Shown here: positions 19,428-28,680 of the stretch, in pieces
Layout of the letters: each line of letters begins with the position of its first letter
Numbering within the stretch: position 1 is the first letter of the stretch
NCBI GenBank assembly: GCA_903994635.1
Contig: CAJEXQ010000002.1
Coordinates: forward strand, 123,018-187,017
Source of the DNA: an uncultured Chlorobiaceae bacterium
GTDB taxonomy: Bacteria > Bacteroidota > Chlorobiia > Chlorobiales > Chlorobiaceae
DNA length: 64,000 nt
Direction of reading: 5' to 3'
Position numbers and translations under genes: made by a program
The notes under the pieces: generated by a model
Database searches by the model: none
What the model was told of the DNA's origin: nothing
Seen by the model: the letters and a program-made list of their open reading frames with translations, nothing else

Positions 19428-21638
19428 ATGAACGAGAGCCCCGCCCTCTCCCCGGGTGAAGAGCGCATCACCGGCGTGGTGGAGAAGGTGAGTTTTTTCA
19501 GCGAAACCTCCGGTTTTTCAGTGCTTCGGCTGATCCGAAAAGGTGAGCGGGAGTCGGTTACCGTTGTGGGGTGTGTAGCCGCCGTTACCATGGGTCAACA
19601 TATTGAAGCTGTCGGTTGCTGGCAGAACGACAAAACGTGGGGGATCCAGTTCAAGGCAACGCATCTTGTGGTTGTTCCGCCCGATACGCTTGAGGGTATC
19701 AGTAAATACCTCTCCTCCGGCATGGTCAAGGGGATTGGTGCCCATCTGGCGAAGGTGTTGGTGCGGGCTTACGGGATGGAGGTCTTCACGGTTATTGAGG
19801 AGCATCCTGAACAACTGCTTGGGCTACCCGGTATTGGCAACAAAAAGTTGCAGCAGATTGTTGCTGGCTGGGCAGAGCAGAGGGCGGTTAAAAAAATTAT
19901 GCTCTTTCTTCAGTCGCATGGGGTGAGCACGTCACGAATTGTACGGATTTTTCGGGTCTATGGTGATGAGGCGGTGGCTATTGTCAGCGCCAATCCCTAT
20001 CGACTGATTCACGATATACCTGGCATTGGCTTCAAGAGTGCCGACCAGATTGCCCGAAACCTTGGCATACCCATGGATTCTCCGTTGCGTGCGCGTGCGG
20101 GCATTGGGTATACGCTTCAGGAACTCTCTCTTGATGGTCACTGCCGGGTGCCTGAGCCGATCTTGCTCGCGGCTTGCAGAAGGCTGTTGACTATGCCTGA
20201 AGCGGTTCTGGAAGAGGCTCTCCGGCAGGAACTCTCTATTGGAACTATCGTTGCGGTTGAGGAGGAGGGTGAAAAAAGTTACTACATGGTCTCGCTTTTT
20301 CGTGCCGAGACGGGAGTGGCCAAGAGTATCCGCCGTATCATGCAGGGGGCGCTTCCATGGAAGAACCTTGACCCGGCAATGGTGATTCCGAAAGCGGAAA
20401 AGCACTCTGCCATTGAGTTGTCGGAGTCGCAGCGGAGTGCCGTGGCGCTTGCGCTCTCAAGCAAGTTTATCGTCATTACTGGTGGGCCGGGCGTGGGTAA
20501 GACCACCATCATCAACACTATTCTTAACATTCTTGAGTCGGAAGAGCTGACGGTGCTTCTTTGTGCTCCAACAGGCAGGGCGGCCAAGAGGTTGTCGGAG
20601 GCGACCGGTATGGAGGCGAAAACTATCCACCGGCTGCTTGAGTTCGATCCATTTCTCCGCGACTTCAGGCGTGGCCATTCCAATCCACTTGAAGCTGATC
20701 TGGTGATTGTGGATGAGGCATCCATGATTGATGTGGTGCTGATGAATCGCCTGCTGGCGGCCATTTCCAGCCGTTCAGCCCTGATGTTTGCTGGTGACGT
20801 TGACCAGCTTCCTCCTGTCGGGCCAGGATTTGTGCTGGCCGACATGATTAATTCCGAAGCTCTTCCGGTGGTGCGTCTGACCGAGATTTTCCGTCAGGCT
20901 GAAAGCTCGATGATTATTGTCAATGCTCACCGTATCAACCGTGGGGAGTTCACGATTCCATCCCATAACGCAGGTGCAGAACTCTCCGATTTTTACGTCG
21001 TCCCATCCGAGAGCACGGAGGATATTCAGCGCAGGCTTCTGCTGGTGGTGGCCGACCGTATTCCGGAGCGCTTCGGGATGGACCGGCTGAACGATATTCA
21101 GGTGCTGACTCCCATGAACAAGGGTCCACTTGGCACCAGGGCGTTGAATGCTCTACTGCAGGAGCGGCTGAACCCGCATGCTGCCCGAAAAATTGTTCGT
21201 TATGAAACTACCTACGCTGAAGGCGACAAGGTGATCCAGTTGGTCAATAATTACGACAAGGAGGTCTTCAATGGCGATATCGGGCGCATTGCTGTGGTTG
21301 ATGAGGAGGAGAGTACGCTCAGTGTGCACTATGACGGCAGGGAGGTGCGCTATGAGTTCGGCGAGCTGGAGGAGATTGCGCTTGCTTATGCCATTACCAT
21401 CCACAAAAGCCAGGGTTCAGAGTACCCGGCAGTGGTGATTCCACTCTCCATGCAGCATTTTACGATGCTTGAACGGAACCTTGTCTACACTGCGGTTACC
21501 AGGGCAAAAAAACTGGTGATGATTATTGGTGATCCCAGAGCGCTTTCTACGGCGGTCGGCAATAAACGCTCTTCGCAGAGGATGACCGGCTTGGCTGCCA
21601 TGATTTCAGGTGGAACGGAAGAGAAGCACTGGGAGTGA
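19428..21638 (+). CDS. recD2: RecD2-type 5'-3' DNA helicase (SF1B)
   Basis: 736 aa ATP-dependent helicase of the RecBC-independent RecD2 family, thought to act in DNA repair. The first 330 residues are the RecD2-specific N-terminal region, with an OB-like start (ITGVVEKVSFFSETSGFSVL) and helix-hairpin-helix elements around LLGLPGIGNKKLQQI and HDIPGIGFKSADQIA. The helicase core has Walker A GGPGVGKTTI (about residue 350), the VDEASMID Walker B box, GDVDQLPPVGPG (motif III), and the C-terminal AYAITIHKSQGSEYP and VYTAVTRAKK motifs. All look intact. Confidence 0.95.
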   Translation: MNESPALSPGEERITGVVEKVSFFSETSGFSVLRLIRKGERESVTVVGCVAAVTMGQHIEAVGCWQNDKTWGIQFKATHLVVVPPDTLEGISKYLSSGMVKGIGAHLAKVLVRAYGMEVFTVIEEHPEQLLGLPGIGNKKLQQIVAGWAEQRAVKKIMLFLQSHGVSTSRIVRIFRVYGDEAVAIVSANPYRLIHDIPGIGFKSADQIARNLGIPMDSPLRARAGIGYTLQELSLDGHCRVPEPILLAACRRLLTMPEAVLEEALRQELSIGTIVAVEEEGEKSYYMVSLFRAETGVAKSIRRIMQGALPWKNLDPAMVIPKAEKHSAIELSESQRSAVALALSSKFIVITGGPGVGKTTIINTILNILESEELTVLLCAPTGRAAKRLSEATGMEAKTIHRLLEFDPFLRDFRRGHSNPLEADLVIVDEASMIDVVLMNRLLAAISSRSALMFAGDVDQLPPVGPGFVLADMINSEALPVVRLTEIFRQAESSMIIVNAHRINRGEFTIPSHNAGAELSDFYVVPSESTEDIQRRLLLVVADRIPERFGMDRLNDIQVLTPMNKGPLGTRALNALLQERLNPHAARKIVRYETTYAEGDKVIQLVNNYDKEVFNGDIGRIAVVDEEESTLSVHYDGREVRYEFGELEEIALAYAITIHKSQGSEYPAVVIPLSMQHFTMLERNLVYTAVTRAKKLVMIIGDPRALSTAVGNKRSSQRMTGLAAMISGGTEEKHWE

Positions 21639-21718
21639 ATCGTTGCTTTTTTGTTATATTTCCGGCCATGCATCACACCCTCTGAGGTGAAGAGGATAAC
21701 CAACTATTTGCCAGCTTT

Positions 21719-23065
21719 ATGAAGAGAATCAACCTGATCCGCCTCTCCCTTTTCCAGATGGGCTTCGGCATCATGCTCGGCTTTCTGCTCGATACCCTCA
21801 ACCGGGTAATGACCACCGAGCTTCGTATTTCGGCCACCATTGTTTTTGGCTTGATAAGCCTCAAGGAGCTGCTGGCAATTTTTGGAGTCAAGGTCTGGGC
21901 AGGGAACATCTCCGATCGGTCACAGATTTTTGGTTTGAAGCGCACCCCCTATATTCTGCTTGGCCTGCTCTGCTGTGTCTTCTCTTTCATGCTCGCCCCG
22001 GCCGCTGCTTATGAGGTCAGGGTTGGAGGCATCACCTTTTCGGAACTGCTTCCGGCCATGATGCGCGACATTGGTCTGTTGAAGCTCTCGCTTATTTTTC
22101 TTGTTTTCGGCTTTGGTCTCCAGGTTGCCACAACGGCCTATTATGCACTGCTGGCCGATACGGTCGGTGAGGATAATATTGGAAAGGTTACCGGTGCAAG
22201 CTGGACGCTGATGGTGCTTACCACCATTATCTCCACTCGTATTGTCGGATCTTATCTTGACGTTTTCACCCCGGAGCGCCTGATAACAGTGGCTGAGGTT
22301 GGAGGTTTTGTTGCGCTTGGACTTGGTTTGATTTCTGTGGTTGGTGTTGAGCAGCGCAATGCCGAAGTGAAAGAGGGTAAGGGCAAGCATGCGCTCTCAT
22401 TTTCGCAGTCTCTCCAACTGCTTTCTTCATCACCGAAAACCCTTCTTTTTGCCTCCTATATCTTTATCTCAATATTTGCTCTTTTTGCCAACGAGATTGT
22501 GATGGATCCTTTTGGTGCCCATGTGTTCGGGATGCCAGTAGGCACCACGACCAAGCTTTTCAGGCCAACCATGGGTGGCACTCAGCTTATTTTCATGCTG
22601 ATCACCGGATTTCTTCTCGGCAGAATTGGCCAGAAACGGGGCGCTCTCATCGGTAATATTTTCTGCATCATCGGTTTCGGGCTGTTGATAGTCTCGGCTT
22701 TTGTCCGTGATGTCCAGTTCCTCCGCATAGCGCTTGTCGTGACGGGAATGGGTCTTGGTGCCTCAAGCGTTGCGAATATATCCATGATGATGTCAATGAC
22801 CGCTGGTCGCAGTGGTGTTTACATTGGCCTCTGGGGCACGGCGCAGAGCCTGGCTATTTTTATCGGCCATCTGGGAGCTGGTGTTATTATCGATCTGGTC
22901 TATCATTTTACAGGAGAGTATGTCTGGGCTTATGTCGCCATTTTTGTGATGGAGATGGTTGCCTTTACCATTGCAAGCCTCATGATTTCTCATATTTCAA
23001 AAGAGGCATTCGAGGCCGAAAGTGAGGCTAAAATGGCGGAGCTTGCTCTTGCCAATAATGGTTGA
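21719..23065 (+). CDS. BCD family (PucC-like) major facilitator carrier
   Basis: 448 aa with about 12 membrane segments. The opening LIRLSLFQMGFGIMLGFLLD with TLNRVM, the central DPFGAHVFGMPVG, and LWGTAQSLAIF near the C-terminus are marks of the PucC/LhaA/BCD group, whose members help insert or deliver bacteriochlorophyll-protein complexes. In green sulfur bacteria the exact cargo is not settled. The C-terminal tail is charged and cytoplasmic (about residues 425-448). The stop overlaps the start region of the downstream radical SAM gene, suggesting translational coupling. Confidence 0.88.
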   Translation: MKRINLIRLSLFQMGFGIMLGFLLDTLNRVMTTELRISATIVFGLISLKELLAIFGVKVWAGNISDRSQIFGLKRTPYILLGLLCCVFSFMLAPAAAYEVRVGGITFSELLPAMMRDIGLLKLSLIFLVFGFGLQVATTAYYALLADTVGEDNIGKVTGASWTLMVLTTIISTRIVGSYLDVFTPERLITVAEVGGFVALGLGLISVVGVEQRNAEVKEGKGKHALSFSQSLQLLSSSPKTLLFASYIFISIFALFANEIVMDPFGAHVFGMPVGTTTKLFRPTMGGTQLIFMLITGFLLGRIGQKRGALIGNIFCIIGFGLLIVSAFVRDVQFLRIALVVTGMGLGASSVANISMMMSMTAGRSGVYIGLWGTAQSLAIFIGHLGAGVIIDLVYHFTGEYVWAYVAIFVMEMVAFTIASLMISHISKEAFEAESEAKMAELALANNG

Positions 23066-23069
23066 TGGT

Positions 23070-24008
23070 ATGAAATATGTTTTTGGGCCAGTATCCTCCA
23101 AGCGGCTGGGGCAGTCGCTTGGAGTGGATCTGCTTCCATCGAAAAGCTGCACCTGGAACTGCCTCTACTGCCAGTTGGGCAAGACCAGGAACTTTGTTAC
23201 GGAGCGGCAGGAGTTTTTTCCCCGTGAAGAGATTCTGGAGGAGATTCGTCAGTCACTGAAGGTCAGCACGAATCTCGACTGGATCACCTTTGTCGGTTCC
23301 GGCGAAACCCTGCTTTACAAGGGAATTGGCTGGCTTATTGCCGAGACGAAAAAGCTTACCAATGTTCCTGTGGCGGTTATCACCAACGGCTCGCTGCTGT
23401 ATCTGCCCGAAGTTCGTGAGGAGCTGCTCTTTGCTGACGCAGTGCTCCCGTCTTTGAATGCGGGGTCGGAAGAGCTCCATAACAAGATTGATCAACCTGC
23501 CTCGGGACTGACGTTTCAGCAGCATGTTGATGGGCTTGTTGCCTTTCGCTCAGAGTATAAAGGGCGCCTCTGGATTGAAGTGATGCTGCTTGGGGGTATC
23601 AACGACAGCGATGAGGCGCTTCACGATCTTGCCTCGACCCTGAAGACAATTCATCCTGACATGGTGCATCTGGTTCTGCCAACCCGACCGGCCCCTGAGC
23701 AGCAGGTGCAGCTTCCTTCCGATGAGCGTCTTGAACGGGCAATTGCCATTCTCTCTGAAGTTGCGACGGTTGTGCATCCGCTCAAGGGCAGCATGGATCT
23801 TCGCAGCGCCCCAGATCTGCTTGAGGCAATTACCGCCATTGTCTCGCGCCATCCCGTGCAGCAACGCGAGCTGCACAAGGCTGTTGCAGACTGCTTTCCC
23901 AACGACCCAGTAAAGGCTGATGTGGTGATGCAGGAGCTTTTCGCCACCGCTCGCTTCAAGCTTGTTGAGTATAACGGAGAGCTGTATTGGGTGATGCGGG
24001 AGGGGTGA
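23070..24008 (+). CDS. Radical SAM protein (COG0731-like)
   Basis: 312 aa. The cluster-binding motif CTWNCLYC (CxxxCxxC) lies near residue 24, preceded by KYVFGPVSSKRLGQSLGVD, the standard opening of this family; for that reason ATG 23070 is preferred, although an ATG at 23058 overlaps the previous stop. VGSGETLLY (the GGE-like SAM-amine motif) and ITNGSLLY follow. The C-terminal 70 residues look like a small winged-helix domain (HPVQQRELHKAVADCF...VMQELFATARFKLVEYNGELY). The substrate is unknown; relatives include TYW1-type and NifB-type enzymes. It is coupled to the BCD carrier gene. Confidence 0.88.
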   Translation: MKYVFGPVSSKRLGQSLGVDLLPSKSCTWNCLYCQLGKTRNFVTERQEFFPREEILEEIRQSLKVSTNLDWITFVGSGETLLYKGIGWLIAETKKLTNVPVAVITNGSLLYLPEVREELLFADAVLPSLNAGSEELHNKIDQPASGLTFQQHVDGLVAFRSEYKGRLWIEVMLLGGINDSDEALHDLASTLKTIHPDMVHLVLPTRPAPEQQVQLPSDERLERAIAILSEVATVVHPLKGSMDLRSAPDLLEAITAIVSRHPVQQRELHKAVADCFPNDPVKADVVMQELFATARFKLVEYNGELYWVMREG

Positions 24009-24009
24009 T

Positions 24010-25548
24010 TCAATTGGGTTCCGCCATCACACAGCTTTCTCCTGCATGAGGGCAAGTGAGGGTGAATGTTGTTCCGCTGTTTGTTGCGCTTGTTACTGAT
24101 ACCTTGATCTGCTGGAGGTCGGCAAGTTTTTTGACGATGGAGAGGCCAAGCCCCAACCCTCCAGTGTTCGAGTTTCTCGATTCATCGACCCGATAAAACC
24201 GCTCAAATACAGCGCTTCGTTTCTCTTCAGGAATACCGATTCCCTGATCACTGATGCTGCAAACAACAGCAGTTGCCGTGCACTCTGCAACTATTGCTAT
24301 TGAAGAACCGGAAGGAGAGTATTTGATGGCATTGGAGAGAATGTTTTCAAACATCATGTCAAGCATTCCGGGATCAGCGGCAATTCGTGCATTTTCTGTA
24401 TGATGAGCCGCTATTGAAATGCCTTTTGCGAGTGCAGATGGCAGCATTCTTTCAACCAGATCGTCAATATGCTGCGGTAGGGCCACCGTCTGAATATGGG
24501 GCTTTATTTTACTGCTCTCATATCGGGCAAGCATCAGTAACTGGTCGATCATGTGCGCCATACGGCTCAGCTCTTTCAGGCAGAACTGAATCTTTGATTC
24601 GTAATGGTCTCGATCTCTTGGCCTTCGCACCAATACTTCAAGGGTGCCCTTGACTACCGCGATCGGTGTTTTCAGCTCGTGCGAGGCATCGGCGGTAAAA
24701 TGTTTTTCACGCTGAAACGCATCCTGAATACGGTCGAGGAGGGCATTCATTGTGGCCGACAAGCGATATAATTCGTCATGATGATAGGGCAAAGGAATGC
24801 GCTGATCAAGATTTGTCTGCGACATCTTTTCGGCAGTGGCAATCACTTTTTCAATTGGGCGTATGCTTCTTCCGGCAATAAGGCGGGTAAGAACAAAAAG
24901 GGTCAGAATAATAAGGGGAAAGGAGATAAAAAAAATCTCTTGCAGATCGCGCAAGACAATGATGGCGCTTTTCACCGGCACGGCTACAAGAAGATATCCC
25001 CTGGTCAAACCATCACGGCTCAGCAGAGATACCTGGACTTGACGAACTGGCGAATTGTCTACGTGGCTGTTGAAGTAGGAAGTCCCTCTCCGTCCAGGCT
25101 CAAGAACCAGCGTGTTGAGGTTAAGGTTCGCGGATTTTATAACGACTTCACCTGAACTGTTGACAATCTGAATAAATTCAGGGTCAACATCGGCCTTTTT
25201 TTCTTTCTTGTCATTGTGAGAGTGTTTGCCTTCATCCTGATCATCCTGTGTATCTTCGTTATGATTATCATTAATATCGCTCTCCAGAAACTGTGAAAAT
25301 CCTTTAAAATCGTGAGCTGTCATGTTTGCGTAGGAGAGCGTTTCCGAAACCTCCTTGCTGAGCTTATCATCGAAATGTTTGTAGACAACCCGATCAACCG
25401 TAAAGTAAATAGCAGTAAAGACAAGGAGGATCAAAAATGCAGTCGCGACGGTATAGTACAAAGCTATCCTGTTTCGCAAACTCATGTTCGACCATCCTAC
25501 AAGCAGGGATAATCGTTTTTGAAGATAGTTTTGTTGTTCTGGGCTCAT
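24010..25548 (-). CDS. Membrane sensor histidine kinase
   Basis: 512 aa from ATG 25548, which overlaps the response-regulator stop as ATGA; upstream in-frame starts would intrude into that gene. Two membrane segments (about residues 30-50 and 200-222) bracket a periplasmic sensor. HAMP follows, then HisKA with phospho-acceptor His in ASHELKTPIAVV, and the HATPase boxes NAIKYSPSG, DQGIGIPEE and GLGLGLSIV. Within the sensor loop (about residues 92-122) is a run of Asp, Glu, His, Asn and Lys (DNHNEDTQDDQDEGKHSHND), unusual and suggestive of metal-ion binding; this is inference. It forms an operon with the regulator and a DUF4405 protein. Confidence 0.95.
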   Translation of the reverse strand: MSPEQQNYLQKRLSLLVGWSNMSLRNRIALYYTVATAFLILLVFTAIYFTVDRVVYKHFDDKLSKEVSETLSYANMTAHDFKGFSQFLESDINDNHNEDTQDDQDEGKHSHNDKKEKKADVDPEFIQIVNSSGEVVIKSANLNLNTLVLEPGRRGTSYFNSHVDNSPVRQVQVSLLSRDGLTRGYLLVAVPVKSAIIVLRDLQEIFFISFPLIILTLFVLTRLIAGRSIRPIEKVIATAEKMSQTNLDQRIPLPYHHDELYRLSATMNALLDRIQDAFQREKHFTADASHELKTPIAVVKGTLEVLVRRPRDRDHYESKIQFCLKELSRMAHMIDQLLMLARYESSKIKPHIQTVALPQHIDDLVERMLPSALAKGISIAAHHTENARIAADPGMLDMMFENILSNAIKYSPSGSSIAIVAECTATAVVCSISDQGIGIPEEKRSAVFERFYRVDESRNSNTGGLGLGLSIVKKLADLQQIKVSVTSATNSGTTFTLTCPHAGESCVMAEPN

Positions 25549-26222
25549 ACCATGCTGGGTTGACGAACGATATAGCCAACTCCCCGGATTGTCTGGATAA
25601 GATTTCCGCAACCGGCGGCTTCAAGTTTTCTGCGCAGAAAGGTGATATAGACGTCAATCACCGAGGTGTCGGAGTCAAAGTGGATGTCCCAGACATGTTC
25701 GATGATGCGGCTTCGGGTGCATACTCTGTCTTTGTTCCGAATCAGGTATTCAAGAAGGGCAAACTCTTTGGGAGTCAGGGTTATTTCATTCAAACCGGCG
25801 AATACCTGATGGGTAGCCGGATTGATGCTGAGGCTTCCTGCGCTTAACGAGTCATCAGCCTTGTTTTTCGCTCTGAGCTGCACCCTGATCCGTGCCAGCA
25901 ACTCTTCAAACTCAAAAGGCTTTTTTATGTAATCATTTGCTCCTGCATCGAGCCCGAAGACCACATCTTCAAGAGTATCTTTGGCTGTCAGAAAGAGGAT
26001 AGGTACAAGGCTGCCAGCTTTGCGTACCTGCCGGCAGACCTCAATACCGCTCAGAGCGGGAATCATCCAGTCAACGATGAGCAGGTCATATTCGTTGGTC
26101 AATGCCAGGTCAAGCCCGCTCTTGCCGTCGTAAGCAATATCGACGGCAAAGTACTCTTCTTCGAGTCCGTCCTTCAGAAACCCGGCTATTCCTGGCTCGT
26201 CTTCGATAATGAGAAGTCTCAT
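25545..26222 (-). CDS. OmpR-family response regulator
   Basis: 225 aa. The receiver domain has the acidic pair in IEDEP, phospho-acceptor Asp51 in LLIVDWMIP, Thr in FLTAKD and Lys in IKKPFEFEEL. The winged-helix domain occupies residues 125-220, with LTPKEFALLEYLIRNKDRV and the wing YITFLRRKLE. It controls genes with the kinase encoded immediately downstream (4-base overlap). Phased 11-bp repeats at 26839-26882, ahead of the DUF4405 gene that leads this operon, are a likely autoregulatory target. Confidence 0.96.
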   Translation of the reverse strand: MRLLIIEDEPGIAGFLKDGLEEEYFAVDIAYDGKSGLDLALTNEYDLLIVDWMIPALSGIEVCRQVRKAGSLVPILFLTAKDTLEDVVFGLDAGANDYIKKPFEFEELLARIRVQLRAKNKADDSLSAGSLSINPATHQVFAGLNEITLTPKEFALLEYLIRNKDRVCTRSRIIEHVWDIHFDSDTSVIDVYITFLRRKLEAAGCGNLIQTIRGVGYIVRQPSMV

Positions 26223-26240
26223 GCGTTGAATGTTGAAATA

Positions 26241-26771
26241 TTAATCTTTATCACCATCTTTTGCTGCACTTTTGGAGAGGACTAAAATATCCCCAAGAAG
26301 CTCTTTTGTTTCTTTGCCGTTGCCGTTGGCAATTTCTTCAACTGTTGCTGATGGATCCTTGACAACGATTCCTTTTTTTCCAAGTTGATCGACAAGTGCG
26401 GCCGGTGTTATTTTCACAACCTGAGCAACAGTTTCAAGTGATGATGACGCAAGTGCATAAGCTGCCATTTTTGCGGGATTTTCTTTTTTCTCTTTTTCAC
26501 CGAATATAGGCAGCACTGAAGCAATGGTGACGATGAGCGCTGCTCCAATAATTCCTATAGCAGGTTTCTTTGAAAAATATCCCGTAAATTGTTTCCAGTT
26601 TGAGATGAGGTGTAGAGCAACACCAGTGACCAGAAGCCAGCTCAGCCATTTGTGTGTCGGTTCAACCAGACCGATTTCAATATCAAAAAAAATAAGGATT
26701 CCTGTCACTGCAGAAATAGTAAATGCCCCCACAGCAAGAGGTGTTGCCCAGGATTTAATTGTGTTGCTCAT
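26241..26771 (-). CDS. DUF4405-type membrane protein
   Basis: 176 aa from ATG 26771 (MSNTIKSW); an upstream frame start at 26798 would add nine residues. Three membrane helices at about 8-27, 34-53 and 67-85. His residues in THKWLSW and VALHLISNW fall on neighbouring helices in the spacing used by DUF4405 and related cytochrome b-like domains for heme, so heme binding is likely but unproven. A soluble C-terminal domain (about 100-170) with LVDQLGKKGIVVKD and a final helix follows. It heads the operon with the two-component genes, 18 bases before the regulator, and may feed or be controlled by that system. Confidence 0.75.
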   Translation of the reverse strand: MSNTIKSWATPLAVGAFTISAVTGILIFFDIEIGLVEPTHKWLSWLLVTGVALHLISNWKQFTGYFSKKPAIGIIGAALIVTIASVLPIFGEKEKKENPAKMAAYALASSSLETVAQVVKITPAALVDQLGKKGIVVKDPSATVEEIANGNGKETKELLGDILVLSKSAAKDGDKD

Positions 26772-26821
26772 AGTACCATTGATTTTAAGTATTTTCACTG
26801 ATCTGTTTTCTTACTGTTTTC

Positions 26822-26882
26822 AATGTAGCTCGGGGATTCTTAAAGAAGGCTGAGATAAAGCTTAAATTTAGCTTAAAATTAT
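26822..26882 (-). promoter_or_regulatory. Phased 11-bp repeats and -10 box ahead of the DUF4405/two-component operon
   Basis: CTTAAA occurs at 26839, 26861 and 26872, with the weaker CTGAGA at 26850, so four units start exactly 11 bp apart. On the minus strand, 11 bases past the last unit, lies TACATT (26822-26827), a fair -10 box, and there is no good -35. This is the layout of OmpR/PhoB-type activated promoters, where the protein replaces -35 contacts. The product of the operon's own regulator gene is the obvious candidate to bind. Confidence 0.6.
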
Positions 26883-26918
26883 GAGCGGGTTGATACTACT
26901 CATGCAACGTGATGACCA

Positions 26919-27797
26919 ATGCGTTTTGACCATGATGCCCTGCGGATTCGTGAAGGCGAGCACGTTAATCTTGCCAAATGCCCCACACTTGTTGATGCGA
27001 TGTACAGCTCCAAAAATGAGTACAGGGAGATGCTTGCCGATCATGTTGTGCAGTTGAGTAAACTGCAGCAGGTTCACTATGCCGATAATCGGTATGCTCT
27101 GTTGCTGATTTTTCAGGCGATGGATGCGGCTGGCAAGGATGGTATCATCAGGCATGTGATGTCGGGCGTGAATCCGCAGGGGTGCCAGGTTGTCAGTTTC
27201 AAGCATCCTTCAGCCGAAGAGCTTGATCACGATTTTCTCTGGAGGAGCAACCGTTCTCTGCCGGAGCGGGGCAATATCGGTATATTCAATCGCTCCTATT
27301 ACGAAGAGGTGCTTATTGTTCGCGTGCACCCTGAAATACTTGCCATGCAGGGTGTTCCGGATATACGGAGTAATGGGGCAAAAGTGTGGGAACAGCGTTA
27401 TCAGTCTATTGTTGAAATGGAGAACCATCTTCATCGCAACGGTACAAGGATTGTCAAGTTCTTTCTTCACCTTTCAAAAGAGGAGCAGCGGAAGCGGTTT
27501 CTGGACCGAATTGACGAACCGGCGAAGAACTGGAAATTCAGTGTTGGTGATATTGAGGAGAGAAAGTACTGGAAGGAGTATATGCAAGCCTATGAGGCCT
27601 GCTTCAGCGCAACGAGCGCCAAAAATGCGCCATGGTATGTTGTTCCGGCTGATGATAAACAGAACGCACGGCTTATTGTGTCACAAATCATCCTCCAAAC
27701 CATGACGGCTCTTGGCTTGTCTTACCCCGAAGCGAGTGCGGGGCGGCTCAAAGAGCTGGCTGATATTCGCCGGAGGCTGAAGGAGGAACCGGAGTGA
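26919..27797 (+). CDS. ppk2: Polyphosphate kinase 2 family protein
   Basis: 292 aa, single PPK2 domain. Walker A-like [15 protein letters not shown] is at about residues 67-81, and the lid and second catalytic stretch [21 protein letters not shown] at about 128-148. Members transfer phosphate between polyphosphate and nucleotides; this short form resembles the polyphosphate:AMP/ADP phosphotransferase group, but nucleotide preference cannot be read from sequence by eye. It is divergent from the DUF4405/two-component operon, and the 11-bp repeats in the shared region could also affect it. Confidence 0.92.
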   Translation: MRFDHDALRIREGEHVNLAKCPTLVDAMYSSKNEYREMLADHVVQLSKLQQVHYADNRYALLLIFQAMDAAGKDGIIRHVMSGVNPQGCQVVSFKHPSAEELDHDFLWRSNRSLPERGNIGIFNRSYYEEVLIVRVHPEILAMQGVPDIRSNGAKVWEQRYQSIVEMENHLHRNGTRIVKFFLHLSKEEQRKRFLDRIDEPAKNWKFSVGDIEERKYWKEYMQAYEACFSATSAKNAPWYVVPADDKQNARLIVSQIILQTMTALGLSYPEASAGRLKELADIRRRLKEEPE

Positions 27798-27803
27798 TTT
27801 TTA

Positions 27804-28559
27804 TTAACTTCTTACAGGTATATCTCTTGCTATCAGGTACTCTTTCGCTTCGCGGATGGAGTGTTGGCGGAAGTGAAAAATTGAGGCAGCAAGCGCCGCA
27901 TCGGCGCGGCCTTTGGTAAACCCTTCATAAAGGTGCTCGAGATTGCCAGCCCCTCCTGAGGCTATGACTGGAATGTGCACGGATGTTGAGACACGGCAGA
28001 GAATATCGTTGTCGTATCCCTCTTTGGTGCCATCCCGATCCATGCTGGTCAGAAGAATTTCCCCTGCCCCGAGTTCCTGCACTTTATGTGCCCATTCGAG
28101 CGCTTCATAGGGAGTTGCTTTTTTCCCTGAATGGGTATGGACAATGTAGTCATTTCCGATTTTCTTGATGTCGATGGCAACCACGACAGCCTGAGAACCA
28201 TAAGTTTCAGCGATGCGGCTGATCAGCTCCGGGTCGTTGACTGCGGCAGTATTGACCGATACTTTGTCGGCACCGTGCAAAAAAACCTCTCTTGCACGTT
28301 CAACGGAGCTGATGCCGCCTCCGACTGTAAGGGGAATGAAGATTTCTCCAGAAACCTTTAGTACCTCTTCAAGCGTTGTTTTGCGGGACTCAAGTGAGGC
28401 TGAAATATCAAGAAATACAAGCTCATCAGCCAGTTCGTTATTGTAAAAACGGGCCTGTTCAAGAATGGATCCCGCATCTCTCAGCCCTTCAAAGTTAATT
28501 CCTTTTACCACTCTTCCGTCTCGCACATCGAGACAGGGGATGATTCGCTTCGCTAACAT
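27804..28559 (-). CDS. hisF: Imidazole glycerol phosphate synthase subunit HisF
   Basis: Cyclase subunit of histidine synthesis: with ammonia from HisH it turns PRFAR into imidazole glycerol phosphate and AICAR. ATG 28559 gives the standard start [20 protein letters not shown]; an in-frame start 15 codons earlier is unlikely. The catalytic Asp11 is in CLDV and the second catalytic Asp in [12 protein letters not shown] (about 130). The phosphate loops TVGGGI and IASGGAG are intact. 251 aa, full length. hisH is not adjacent. It converges on ppk2 with 6 bases between stops. Confidence 0.96.
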   Translation of the reverse strand: MLAKRIIPCLDVRDGRVVKGINFEGLRDAGSILEQARFYNNELADELVFLDISASLESRKTTLEEVLKVSGEIFIPLTVGGGISSVERAREVFLHGADKVSVNTAAVNDPELISRIAETYGSQAVVVAIDIKKIGNDYIVHTHSGKKATPYEALEWAHKVQELGAGEILLTSMDRDGTKEGYDNDILCRVSTSVHIPVIASGGAGNLEHLYEGFTKGRADAALAASIFHFRQHSIREAKEYLIARDIPVRS

Positions 28560-28680
28560 TACTGCGTAAAGATAGAAATTTGTTACACTCTTGTACCGAA
28601 TCAAGCCTTCAGCTTCGTTCGGCCCTGACCGCTATTTTTTTATATTGCCAATGTAAGCAATCAACCATTTATAAACGATT

